DNA from: Rallus limicola | Taxonomy: Eukaryota > Chordata > Aves > Gruiformes > Rallidae | Reading direction: 5' to 3' | DNA length: 64,000 bases | NCBI GenBank assembly: GCA_022605955.1 | Contig: JAKCOZ010000308.1 | Coordinates: forward strand, 124,001-188,000 | In this document: piece by piece, positions 24,972-37,048 of the stretch | How the letters are laid out: every line of letters begins with the position of its first letter | Numbering within the stretch: position 1 is the first letter of the stretch | The notes under the pieces: generated by a model | The model's database searches: none | Seen by the model: the letters and a program-made list of their open reading frames with translations, nothing else | Told to the model about the DNA's origin: nothing | Program-made: the position numbers and the translations under genes

Positions 24972-25169
24972 ATGCCTTTCATGCCTAGCTTCTTTACTTT
25001 GGGAGTTATTGCTGGACGTTTAGCATGTTTTGAACTGCAGTCTGCTAGGGCCGAGAAAAGCACCGTAGGAGGTTCCAGGCATGTTCCCTCTTTCCAGGCA
25101 AAGGAAAAGGCTGAGAGCCAAAGTGACAGGGTCTGCTTGTGTGTCCTGTTATGAGGTTTCAGACAAGCT
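24972..25169 (+). repeat. TGA-marked unit
   Basis: Positions 181-183 read TGA (TGTTATGAGG) at 25152-25154, one base different from the TAA mark at the same place. It could be an intermediate between GGA and TAA or a partial reversion. Confidence 0.9.
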
Positions 25170-25565
25170 ATGCCTTTCATGCCTAGCTTCTTTACTTTGG
25201 GAGTTATTGCTGGACGTTTAGCATGTTTTGAACTGCAGTCTGCTAGGGCCGAGAAAAGCACTGTAGGAGGGAGCAGGTATGTTCCTTCTTTCCAGGCAAA
25301 GGAAAAGGCTGAGAGCCAAAGTGACAGGGTCTGCTTGTGTGTCCTGTTAGGAGGTTTCAGACAAGCTATGCCTTTCAGTCCTAGCTTCTTTACTTTGGGA
25401 GTTATTGCTGGACGTTTAGCATGTTTTGAACTGCAGTCTGCTAGGGCCGAGAAAAGCACCGTAGGAGGTTCCAGGCATGTTCCCTCTTTCCAGGCAAAGG
25501 AAAAGGCTGAGAGCCAAAGTGACAGGGTCTGCTTGTGTGTCCTGTTAGGAGGTTTCAGACAAGCT

Positions 25566-25961
25566 ATGCCTTTCCGTCCTAGCTTCTTTACTTTGGGAGT
25601 TATTGCTGGACGTTTAGCAGGTTTTGAACTGCAGTCTGCTAGGGCCGAGAAAAGCACTGTAGGAGGTAGCAGGTATGTTCCTTCTTTCTAGGCAAAGGAA
25701 AAGGCTGAGAGCCAAAGTGACAGGGTCTGCTTGTGTGTCCTGTTAGGAGGTTTCAGACAAGCTATGCCTTTCAGTCCTAGCTTCTTTACTTTGGAAGTTA
25801 TTGCTAGGCGTTTAGCATGTTTTGAACTGCAGTCTGCTAGGGCCGAGAAAAGCACCGTAGGAGCTTCCAGGCATGTTCCCTCTTTCCAGGCAAAGGAAAA
25901 GGCTGAGAGCCAAAGTGACAGGGTCTGCTTGTGTGTCCTGTTAGGAGGTTTCAGACAAGCT
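25566..25961 (+). repeat. TAG/AGGCGT unit junction 4
   Basis: Stop at 25689-25691. The TAG unit is a CGT-allele, G55 Y unit, as at junction 5, and the three units leading to both junctions match in class. The AGGCGT unit at 25764 has TTTGGAAGTT for TTTGGGAGTT, shared with the next unit at 25962. Confidence 0.93.
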
Positions 25962-26753
25962 ATGCCTTTCAGTCCTAGCTTCTTTACTTTGGAAGTTATT
26001 GCTGGACGTTTAGCATGTTTTGAACTGCAGTCTGCTAGGGCCGAGAAAAGCACCGTAGGAGCTTCCAGGCATGTTCCCTCTTTCCAGGCAAAGGAAAAGG
26101 CTGAGAGCCAAAGTGACAGGGTCTGCTTGTGTGTCCTGTTAGGAGGTTTCAGACAAGCTATGCCTTTCAGTCCTAGCTTCTTTATTTTGGGAGTTATTGC
26201 TGGACGTTTAGCAAGTTTTGAACTGCAGTCTGCTAGGGCCGAGAAAAGCACCGTAGGAGGTTCCAGGCATGTTCCCTCTTTCCAGGCAAAGGAAAAGGCT
26301 GAGAGCCAAAGTGACAGGGTCTGCTTGTGTGTCCTGTTAGGAGGTTTCAGACAAGCTATGCCTTTCATGCCTAGCTTCTTTACTTTGGGAGTTATTGCTG
26401 GACGTTTAGCATGTTTTGAACTGCAGTCTGCTAGGGCCGAGAAAAGCACCGTAGGAGGTTCCAGGCATGTTCCCTCTTTCCAGGCAAAGGAAAAGGCTGA
26501 GAGCCAAAGTGACAGGGTCTGCTTGTGTGTCCTGTTAGGAGGTTTCAGACAAGCTATGCCTTTCATGCCTAGCTTCTTTACTTTGGGAGTTATTGCTGGA
26601 CGTTTAGCATGTTTTGAACTGCAGTCTGCTAGGGCCGAGAAAAGCACTGTAGGAGGTAGCAGGTATGTTCCTTCTTTCCAGGCAAAGGAAAAGGCTGAGA
26701 GCCAAAGTGACAGGGTCTGCTTGTGTGTCCTGTTAGGAGGTTTCAGACAAGCT

Positions 26754-27941
26754 ATGCCTTTCAGTCCTAGCTTCTTTACTTTGGGAGTTATTGCTGGACG
26801 TTTAGCATGTTTTGAACTGCAGTCTGCTAGGGCCGAGAAAAGCACCGTAGGAGGTTCCAGGCATGTTCCCTCTTTCCAGGCAAAGGAAAAGGCTGAGAGC
26901 CAAAGTGACAGGGTCTGCTTGTGTGTCCTGTTAGGAGGTTTCAGACAAGCTATGCCTTTCAGTCCTAGCTTCTTTACTTTGGGAGTTATTGCTGGACGTT
27001 TAGCATGTTTTGAACTGCAGTCTGCTAGGGCCGAGAAAAGCACCGTAGGAGGTTCCAGGCATGTTCCCTCTTTCCAGGCAAAGGAAAAGGCTGAGAGCCA
27101 AAGTGACAGGGTCTGCTTGTGTGTCCTGTTAGGAGGTTTCAGACAAGCTATGCCTTTCATGCCTAGCTTCTTTACTTTGGGAGTTATTGCTGGACGTTTA
27201 GCAGGTTTTGAACTGCAGTCTGCTAGGGCCGAGAAAAGCACTGTAGGAGGTAGCAGGTATGTTCCTTCTTTCCAGGCAAAAGAAAAGGCTGAGAGCCAAA
27301 GTGACAGGGTCTGCTTGTGTGTCCTGTTAGGAGGTTTCAGACAAGCTATGCCTTTCATGCCTAGCTTCTTTACTTTGGGAGTTATTGCTGGACGTTTAGC
27401 ATGTTTTGAACTGCAGTCTGCTAGGGCCGAGAAAAGCACCGTAGGAGGTTCCAGGCATGTTCCCTCTTTCCAGGCAAAGGAAAAGGCTGAGAGCCAAAGT
27501 GACAGGGTCTGCTTGTGTGTCCTGTTAGGAGGTTTCAGACAAGCTATGCCTTTCATGCCTAGCTTCTTTACTTTGGGAGTTATTGCTGGACGTTTAGCAT
27601 GTTTTGAACTGCAGTCTGCTAGGGCCGAGAAAAGCACCGTAGGAGGTTCCAGGCATGTTCCCTCTTTCCAGGCAAAGGAAAAGGCTGAGAGCCAAAGTGA
27701 CAGGGTCTGCTTGTGTGTCCTGTTAGGAGGTTTCAGACAAGCTATGCCTTTCATGCCTAGCTTCTTTACTTTGGGAGTTATTGCTGGACGTTTAGCATGT
27801 TTTGAACTGCAGTCTGCTAGGGCCGAGAAAAGCACTGTAGGAGGGAGCAGGAATGTTCCTTCTTTCCAGGCAAAGGAAAAGGCTGAGAGCCAAAGTGACA
27901 GGGTCTGCTTGTGTGTCCTGTTAGGAGGTTTCAGACAAGCT
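26754..27941 (+). repeat. Six-unit higher-order block, copy 1 (1,188 bp)
   Basis: Class order: S-H, S-H, M with G55, M-H, M-H, then an M unit with GGGAGCAGGAATG. The last class is rare (three in the window, at 27744, 29922 and 31110). The same order returns at 30120-31307 and, less completely, between 28338 and 30119. Confidence 0.78.
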
Positions 27942-30119
27942 ATGCCTTTCAGTCCTAGCTTCTTTACTTTGGGAGTTATTGCTGGACGTTTAGCATGTTT
28001 TGAACTGCAGTCTGCTAGGGCCGAGAAAAGCACCGTAGGAGGTTCCAGGCATGTTCCCTCTTTCCAGGCAAAGGAAAAGGCTGAGAGCCAAAGTGACAGG
28101 GTCTGCTTGTGTGTCCTGTTAGGAGGTTTCAGACAAGCTATGCCTTTCATGCCTAGCTTCTTTACTTTGGGAGTTATTGCTGGACGTTTAGCATGTTTTG
28201 AACTGCAGTCTGCTAGGGCCGAGAAAAGCACTGTAGGAGGTAGCAGGTATGTTCCTTCTTTCCAGGCAAAGGAAAAGGCTGAGAGCCAAAGTGACAGGGT
28301 CTGCTTGTGTGTCCTGTTAGGAGGTTTCAGACAAGCTATGCCTTTCAGTCCTAGCTTCTTTACTTTGGGAGTTATTGCTGGACGTTTAGCATGTTTTGAA
28401 CTGCAGTCTGCTAGGGCCGAGAAAAGCACCGTAGGAGGTTCCAGGCATGTTCCCTCTTTCCAGGCAAAGGAAAAGGCTGAGAGCCAAAGTGACAGGGTCT
28501 GCTTGTGTGTCCTGTTAGGAGGTTTCAGACAAGCTATGCCTTTCAGTCCTAGCTTCTTTACTTTGGGAGTTATTGCTGGACGTTTAGCATGTTTTGAACT
28601 GCAGTCTGCTAGGGCCGAGAAAAGCACCGTAGGAGGTTCCAGGCATGTTCCCTCTTTCCAGGCAAAGGAAAAGGCTGAGAGCCAAAGTGACAGGGTCTGC
28701 TTGTGTGTCCTGTTAGGAGGTTTCAGACAAGCTATGCCTTTCGTGCCTAGCTTCTTTACTTTGGGAGTTATTGCTGGACGTTTAGCAGGTTTTGAACTGC
28801 AGTCTGCTAGGGCCGAGAAAAGCACTGTAGAAGGTTCCAGGCATGTTCCTTCTTTCCAGGCAAAGGAAAAGGCTGAGAGCCAAAGTGACAGGGTCTGCTT
28901 GTGTGTCCTGTTAGGAGGTTTCAGACAAGCTATGCCTTTCATGCCTAGCTTCTTTACTTTGGGAGTTATTGCTGGACGTTTAGCATGTTTTGAACTGCAG
29001 TCTGCTAGGGCCGAGAAAAGCACCGTAGGAGGTTCCAGGCATGTTCCCTCTTTCCAGGCAAAGGAAAAGGCTGAGAGCCAAAGTGACAGGGTCTGCTTGT
29101 GTGTCCTGTTAGGAGGTTTCAGACAAGCTATGCCTTTCATGCCTAGCTTCTTTACTTTGGGAGTTATTGCTGGACGTTTAGCATGTTTTGAACTGCAGTC
29201 TGCTAGGGCCGAGAAAAGCACCGTAGGAGCTTCCAGGCATGTTCCCTCTTTCCAGGCAAAGGAAAAGGCTGAGAGCCAAAGTGACAGGGTCTGCTTGTGT
29301 GTCCTGTTAGGAGGTTTCAGACAAGCTATGCCTTTCATGCCTAGCTTCTTTACTTTGGGAGTTATTGCTGGACGTTTAGCAGGTTTTGAACTGCAGTCTG
29401 CTAGGGCCGAGAAAAGCACTGTAGGAGGTAGCAGGTATGTTCCTTCTTTCCAGGCAAAGGAAAAGGCTGAGAGCCAAAGTGACAGGGTCTGCTTGTGTGT
29501 CCTGTTAGGAGGTTTCAGACAAGCTATGCCTTTCATGCCTAGCTTCTTTACTTTGGGAGTTATTGCTGGACGTTTAGCATGTTTTGAACTGCAGTCTGCT
29601 AGGGCCGAGAAAAGCACCGTAGGAGGTTCCAGGCATGTTCCCTCTTTCCAGGCAAAGGAAAAGGCTGAGAGCCAAAGTGACAGGGTCTGCTTGTGTGTCC
29701 TGTTAGGAGGTTTCAGACAAGCTATGCCTGTCATGCCTAGCTTCTTTACTTTGGGAGTTATTGCTGGACGTTTAGCATGTTTTGAACTGCAGTCTGCTAG
29801 GGCCGAGAAAAGCACCGTAGGAGGTTCCAGGCATGTTCCCTCTTTCCAGGCAAAGGAAAAGGCTGAGAGCCAAAGTGACAGGGTCTGCTTGTGTTTCCTG
29901 TTAGGAGGTTTCAGACAAGCTATGCCTTTCATGCCTAGCTTCTTTACTTTGGGAGTTATTGCTGGACGTTTAGCATGTTTTGAACTGCAGTCTGCTAGGG
30001 CCGAGAAAAGCACTGTAGGAGGGAGCAGGAATGTTCCTTCTTTCCAGGCAAAGGAAAAGGCTGAGAGCCAAAGTGACAGGGTCTGCTTGTGTGTCCTGTT
30101 AGGAGGTTTCAGACAAGCT

Positions 30120-31307
30120 ATGCCTTTCAGTCCTAGCTTCTTTACTTTGGGAGTTATTGCTGGACGTTTAGCATGTTTTGAACTGCAGTCTGCTAGGGCC
30201 GAGAAAAGCACCGTAGGAGGTTCCAGGCATGTTCCCTCTTTCCAGGCAAAGGAAAAGGCTGAGAGCCAAAGTGACAGGGTCTGCTTGTGTGTCCTGTTAG
30301 GAGGTTTCAGACAAGCTATGCCTTTCAGTCCTAGCTTCTTTACTTTGGGAGTTATTGCTGGACGTTTAGCATGTTTTGAACTGCAGTCTGCTAGGGCCGA
30401 GAAAAGCACCGTAGGAGGTTCCAGGCATGTTCCCTCTTTCCAGGCAAAGGAAAAGGCTGAGAGCCAAAGTGACAGGGTCTGCTTGTGTGTCCTGTTAGGA
30501 GGTTTCAGACAAGCTATGCCTTTCATGCCTAGCTTCTTTACTTTGGGAGTTATTGCTGGACGTTTAGCAGGTTTTGAACTGCAGTCTGCTAGGGCCGAGA
30601 AAAGCACTGTAGAAGGTTCCAGGCATGTTCCTTCTTTCCAGGCAAAGGAAAAGGCTGAGAGCCAAAGTGACAGGGTCTGCTTGTGTGTCCTGTTAGGAGG
30701 TTTCAGACAAGCTATGCCTTTCATGCCTAGCTTCTTTACTTTGGGAGTTATTGCTGGACGTTTAGCATGTTTTGAACTGCAGTCTGCTAGGGCCGAGAAA
30801 AGCACCGTAGGAGGTTCCAGGCATGTTCCCTCTTTCCAGGCAAAGGAAAAGGCTGAGAGCCAAAGTGACAGGGTCTGCTTGTGTGTCCTGTTAGGAGGTT
30901 TCAGACAAGCTATGCCTTTCATGCCTAGCTTCTTTACTTTGGGAGTTATTGCTGGACGTTTAGCATGTTTTGAACTGCAGTCTGCTAGGGCCGAGAAAAG
31001 CACCGTAGGAGGTTCCAGGCATGTTCCCTCTTTCCAGGCAAAGGAAAAGGCTGAGAGCCAAAGTGACAGGGTCTGCTTGTGTGTCCTGTTAGGAGGTTTC
31101 AGACAAGCTATGCCTTTCATGCCTAGCTTCTTTACTTTGGGAGTTATTGCTGGACGTTTAGCATGTTTTGAACTGCAGTCTGCTAGGGCCGAGAAAAGCA
31201 CTGTAGGAGGGAGCAGGAATGTTCCTTCTTTCCAGGCAAAGGAAAAGGCTGAGAGCCAAAGTGACAGGGTCTGCTTGTGTGTCCTGTTAGGAGGTTTCAG
31301 ACAAGCT
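30120..31307 (+). repeat. Six-unit higher-order block, copy 2 (1,188 bp)
   Basis: Same class order as 26754-27941. Its G55 unit has GTAGAAGGTTCC, shared only with the unit at 28734, showing that the 28.3-30.1 kb segment belongs to the same local family. Confidence 0.78.
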
Positions 31308-31505
31308 ATGCCTTTCAGTCCTAGCTTCTTTACTTTGGGAGTTATTGCTGGACGTTTAGCATGTTTTGAACTGCAGTCTGCTAGGGCCGAGAAAAGCACC
31401 GTAGGAGGTTCCAGGCATGTTCCCTCTTTCCAGGCAAAGGAAAAGGCTGAGAGCCAAAGTGACAGGGTCTGCTTGTGTGTCCTGTTAGGAGGTTTCAGAC
31501 AAGCT

Positions 31506-31901
31506 ATGCCTTTCCGTCCTAGCTTCTTTACTTTGGGAGTTATTGCTGGACGTTTAGCAGGTTTTGAACTGCAGTCTGCTAGGGCCGAGAAAAGCACTGT
31601 AGGAGGTAGCAGGTATGTTCCTTCTTTCTAGGCAAAGGAAAAGGCTGAGAGCCAAAGTGACAGGGTCTGCTTGTGTGTCCTGTTAGGAGGTTTCAGACAA
31701 GCTATGCCTTTCAGTCCTAGCTTCTTTACTTTGGGAGTTATTGCTAGGCGTTTAGCATGTTTTGAACTGCAGTCTGCTAGGGCCGAGAAAAGCACCGTAG
31801 GAGCTTCCAGGCATGTTCCCTCTTTCCAGGCAAAGGAAAAGGCTGAGAGCCAAAGTGACAGGGTCTGCTTGTGTGTCCTGTTAGGAGGTTTCAGACAAGC
31901 T
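31506..31901 (+). repeat. TAG/AGGCGT unit junction 5
   Basis: Stop at 31629-31631, 30 units after junction 4. Confidence 0.93.
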
Positions 31902-32693
31902 ATGCCTTTCAGTCCTAGCTTCTTTACTTTGGGAGTTATTGCTGGACGTTTAGCAAGTTTTGAACTGCAGTCTGCTAGGGCCGAGAAAAGCACCGTAGGA
32001 GGTTCCAGGCATGTTCCCTCTTTCCAGGCAAAGGAAAAGGCTGAGAGCCAAAGTGACAGGGTCTGCTTGTGTGTCCTGTTAGGAGGTTTCAGACAAGCTA
32101 TGCCTTTCAGTCCTAGCTTCTTTACTTTGGGAGTTATTGCTGGACGTTTAGCATGTTTTGAACTGCAGTCTGCTAGGGCCGAGAAAAGCACTGTAGGAGG
32201 TAGCAGGTATGTTCCTTCTTTCCAGGCAAAGGAAAAGGCTGAGAGCCAAAGTGACAGGGTCTGCTTGTGTGTCCTGTTAGGAGGTTTCAGACAAGCTATG
32301 CCTTTCAGTCCTAGCTTCTTTACTTTGGGAGTTATTGCTAGGCGTTTAGCATGTTTTGAACTGCAGTCTGCTAGGGCCGAGAAAAGCACCGTAGGAGGTT
32401 CCAGGCATGTTCCCTCTTTCCAGGCAAAGGAAAAGGCTGAGAGCCAAAGTGACAGGGTCTGCTTGTGTGTCCTGTTAGGAGGTTTCAGACAAGCTATGCC
32501 TTTCAGTCCTAGCTTCTTTACTTTGGGAGTTATTGCTGGACGTTTAGCATGTTTTGAACTGCAGTCTGCTAGGGCCGAGAAAAGCACCGTAGGAGGTTCC
32601 AGGCATGTTCCCTCTTTCCAGGCAAAGGAAAAGGCTGAGAGCCAAAGTGACAGGGTCTGCTTGTGTGTCCTGTTAGGAGGTTTCAGACAAGCT

Positions 32694-33089
32694 ATGCCTT
32701 TCATGCCTAGCTTCTTTACTTTGGGAGTTATTGCTGGACGTTTAGCAGGTTTTGAACTGCAGTCTGCTAGGGCCGAGAAAAGCACTGTAGGAGGTAGCAG
32801 GTATGTTCCTTCTTTCTAGGCAAAGGAAAAGGCTGAGAGCCAAAGTGACAGGGTCTGCTTGTGTGTCCTGTTAGGAGGTTTCAGACAAGCTATGCCTTTC
32901 AGTCCTAGCTTCTTTACTTTGGGAGTTATTGCTAGGCGTTTAGCATGTTTTGAACTGCAGTCTGCTAGGGCCGAGAAAAGCACCGTAGGAGCTTCCAGGC
33001 ATGTTCCCTCTTTCCAGGCAAAGGAAAAGGCTGAGAGCCAAAGTGACAGGGTCTGCTTGTGTGTCCTGTTAGGAGGTTTCAGACAAGCT
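32694..33089 (+). repeat. TAG/AGGCGT unit junction 6
   Basis: Stop at 32817-32819, only six units after junction 5. Further AGGCGT units without a preceding TAG unit lie at 32298 and 33288. To the right of this point neither mark occurs again. Confidence 0.93.
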
Positions 33090-34079
33090 ATGCCTTTCAG
33101 TCCTAGCTTCTTTACTTTGGGAGTTATTGCTGGACGTTTAGCATGTTTTGAACTGCAGTCTGCTAGGGCCGAGAAAAGCACTGTAGGAGGTAGCAGGTAT
33201 GTTCCTTCTTTCCAGGCAAAGGAAAAGGCTGAGAGCCAAAGTGACAGGGTCTGCTTGTGTGTCCTGTTAGGAGGTTTCAGACAAGCTATGCCTTTCAGTC
33301 CTAGCTTCTTTACTTTGGGAGTTATTGCTAGGCGTTTAGCATGTTTTGAACTGCAGTCTGCTAGGGCCGAGAAAAGCACCGTAGGAGGTTCCAGGCATGT
33401 TCCCTCTTTCCAGGCAAAGGAAAAGGCTGAGAGCCAAAGTGACAGGGTCTGCTTGTGTGTCCTGTTAGGAGGTTTCAGACAAGCTATGCCTTTCAGTCCT
33501 AGCTTCTTTACTTTGGGAGTTATTGCTGGACGTTTAGCATGTTTTGAACTGCAGTCTGCTAGGGCCGAGAAAAGCACCGTAGGAGGTTCCAGGCATGTTC
33601 CCTCTTTCCAGGCAAAGGAAAAGGCTGAGAGCCAAAGTGACAGGGTCTGCTTGTGTGTCCTGTTAGGAGGTTTCAGACAAGCTATGCCTTTCAGTCCTAG
33701 CTTCTTTACTTTGGGAGTTATTGCTGGACGTTTAGCATGTTTTGAACTGCAGTCTGCTAGGGCCGAGAAAAGCACTGTAGGAGGTAGCAGGTATGTTCCT
33801 TCTTTCCAGGCAAAGGAAAAGGCTGAGAGCCAAAGTGACAGGGTCTGCTTGTGTGTCCTGTTAGGAGGTTTCAGACAAGCTATGCCTTTCAGTCCTAGCT
33901 TCTTTACTTTGGGAGTTATTGCTGGACGTTTAGCATGTTTTGAACTGCAGTCTGCTAGGGCCGAGAAAAGCACCGTAGGAGGTTCCAGGCATGTTCCCTC
34001 TTTCCAGGCAAAGGAAAAGGCTGAGAGCCAAAGTGACAGGGTCTGCTTGTGTGTCCTGTTAGGAGGTTTCAGACAAGCT

Positions 34080-34277
34080 ATGCCTTTCATGCCTAGCTTC
34101 TTTACTTTGGGAGTTATTGCTGGACGTTTAGCATGTTTTGAACTGCAGTCTGCTAGGGCCGAGAAAAGCACCGTAGGAGGTTCCAGGCATGTTCCCTCTT
34201 TCCAGGCAAAGGAAAAGGCTGAGAGCCAAAGTGACAGGGTCTGCTTGTGTGTCCTGTTATAAGGTTTCAGACAAGCT
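34080..34277 (+). repeat. TAA-marked unit 5
   Basis: M-H unit with TAA at 181-183 (stop at 34262), isolated by about 27 kb from the left group and 19 kb from the right group of TAA units. The next unit is an M-H unit, as after 6565. Confidence 0.93.
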
Positions 34278-34871
34278 ATGCCTTTCATGCCTAGCTTCTT
34301 TACTTTGGGAGTTATTGCTGGACGTTTAGCATGTTTTGAACTGCAGTCTGCTAGGGCCGAGAAAAGCACCGTAGGAGGTTCCAGGCATGTTCCCTCTTTC
34401 CAGGCAAAGGAAAAGGCTGAGAGCCAAAGTGACAGGGTCTGCTTGTGTGTCCTGTTAGGAGGTTTCAGACAAGCTATGCCTTTCAGTCCTAGCTTCTTTA
34501 ATTTGGGAGTTATTGCTGGACGTTTAGCATGTTTTGAACTGCAGTCTGCTAGGGCCGAGAAAAGCACTGTAGGAGGTAGCAGGTATGTTCCTTCTTTCCA
34601 GGCAAAGGAAAAGGCTGAGAGCCAAAGTGACAGGGTCTGCTTGTGTGTCCTGTTAGGAGGTTTCAGACAAGCTATGCCTTTCAGTCCTAGCTTCTTTACT
34701 TTGGGAGTTATTGCTGGACGTTTAGCATGTTTTGAACTGCAGTCTGCTAGGGCCGAGAAAAGCACCGTAGGAGGTTCCAGGCATGTTCCCTCTTTCCAGG
34801 CAAAGGAAAAGGCTGAGAGCCAAAGTGACAGGGTCTGCTTGTGTGTCCTGTTAGGAGGTTTCAGACAAGCT

Positions 34872-36653
34872 ATGCCTTTCAGTCCTAGCTTCTTTACTTT
34901 GGGAGTTATTGCTGGACGTTTAGCATGTTTTGAACTGCAGTCTGCTAGGGCCGAGAAAAGCACCGTAGGAGGTTCCAGGCATGTTCCCTCTTTCCAGGCA
35001 AAGGAAAAGGCTGAGAGCCAAAGTGACAGGGTCTGCTTGTGTGTCCTGTTAGGAGGTTTCAGACAAGCTATGCCTTTCAGTCCTAGCTTCTTTACTTTGG
35101 GAGTTATTGCTGGACGTTTAGCATGTTTTGAACTGCAGTCTGCTAGGGCCGAGAAAAGCACTGTAGGAGGTAGCAGGTATGTTCCTTCTTTCCAGGCAAA
35201 GGAAAAGGCTGAGAGCCAAAGTGACAGGGTCTGCTTGTGTGTCCTGTTAGGAGGTTTCAGACAAGCTATGCCTTTCATGCCTAGCTTCTTTACTTTGGGA
35301 GTTATTGCTGGACGTTTAGCATGTTTTGAACTGCAGTCTGCTAGGGCCGAGAAAAGCACCGTAGGAGGTTCCAGGCATGTTCCCTCTTTCCAGGCAAAGG
35401 AAAAGGCTGAGAGCCAAAGTGACAGGGTCTGCTTGTGTGTCCTGTTAGGAGGTTTCAGACAAGCTATGCCTTTCAGTCCTAGCTTCTTTACTTTGGGAGT
35501 TATTGCTGGACGTTTAGCATGTTTTGAACTGCAGTCTGCTAGGGCCGAGAAAAGCACTGTAGGAGGTAGCAGGTATGTTCCTTCTTTCCAGGCAAAGGAA
35601 AAGGCTGAGAGCCAAAGTGATAGGGTCTGCTTGTGTGTCCTGTTAGGAGGTTTCAGACAAGCTATGCCTTTCAGTCCTAGCTTCTTTACTTTGGGAGTTA
35701 TTGCTGGACGTTTAGCATGTTTTGAACTGCAGTCTGCTAGGGCCGAGAAAAGCACCGTAGGAGATTCCAGGCATGTTCCCTCTTTCCAGGCAAAGGAAAA
35801 GGCTGAGAGCCAAAGTGACAGGGTCTGCTTGTGTGTCCTGTTAGGAGGTTTCAGACAAGCTATGCCTTTCAGTCCTAGCTTCTTTACTTTGGGAGTTATT
35901 GCTGGACGTTTAGCATGTTTTGAACTGCAGTCTGCTAGGGCCGAGAAAAGCACCGTAGGAGGTTCCAGGCATGTTCCCTCTTTCCAGGCAAAGGAAAAGG
36001 CTGAGAGCCAAAGTGACAGGGTCTGCTTGTGTGTCCTGTTAGGAGGTTTCAGACAAGCTATGCCTTTCATGCCTAGCTTCTTTACTTTGGGAGTTATTGC
36101 TGGACGTTTAGCATGTTTTGAACTGCAGTCTGCTAGGGCCGAGAAAAGCACCGTAGGAGGTTCCAGGCATGTTCCCTCTTTCCAGGCAAAGGAAAAGGCT
36201 GAGAGCCAAAGTGACAGGGTCTGCTTGTGTGTCCTGTTAGGAGGTTTCAGACAAGCTATGCCTTTCAGTCCTAGCTTCTTTACTTTGGGAGTTATTGCTG
36301 GACGTTTAGCATGTTTAGAACTGCAGTCTGCTAGGGCCGAGAAAAGCACTGTAGGAGGTAGCAGGTATGTTCCCTCTTTCCATGCAAAGGAAAAGGCTGA
36401 GAGCCAAAGTGACAGGGTCTGCTTGTGTGTCCTGTTAGGAGGTTTCAGACAAGCTATGCCTTTCATGCCTAGCTTCTTTACTTTGGGAGTTATTGCTGGA
36501 CGTTTAGCATGTTTTGAACTGCAGTCTGCTAGGGCCGAGAAAAGCACCGTAGGAGGTTCCAGGCATGTTCCCTCTTTCCAGGCAAAGGAAAAGGCTGAGA
36601 GCCAAAGTGACAGGGTCTGCTTGTGTGTCCTGTTAGGAGGTTTCAGACAAGCT
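34872..36653 (+). repeat. Nine-unit higher-order block, copy 1 (1,782 bp)
   Basis: Class order: S-H, S-Y, M-H, S-Y, S with GGAGATTCC, S-H, M-H, S-Y with ATGTTTAGAAC, M-H. The GGAGATTCC unit is diagnostic, with only three copies in the window. It is followed by one S-H unit and a D unit, exactly as after copy 3. Confidence 0.86.
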
Positions 36654-36851
36654 ATGCCTTTCAGTCCTAGCTTCTTTACTTTGGGAGTTATTGCTGGACG
36701 TTTAGCATGTTTTGAACTGCAGTCTGCTAGGGCCGAGAAAAGCACCGTAGGAGGTTCCAGGCATGTTCCCTCTTTCCAGGCAAAGGAAAAGGCTGAGAGC
36801 CAAAGTGACAGGGTCTGCTTGTGTGTCCTGTTAGGAGGTTTCAGACAAGCT

Positions 36852-37048
36852 ATGCCTTTCATGCCATCTTCTTTACTTTAGGAGTTACTGCTGGACGTTT
36901 AGCATGTTTTGAACTGCAGTCTGCTAGGGCCGAGAAAAGCACTGTAGGAGGTAGCAGGTATGTTCCTTCTTTCCAGGCAAAGGAAAAGGCTGAGAGCCAA
37001 AATGACAGGGTCTGCTTGTGTGTCCTGTTAGGAGGTTTCAGACAAGCT
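36852..37048 (+). repeat. D-type 197-bp unit 8
   Basis: Follows nine-unit block copy 1 plus one S-H unit. Its context is duplicated at 43583, 6,731 bp later (33 units of 198 plus one of 197). Confidence 0.95.
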
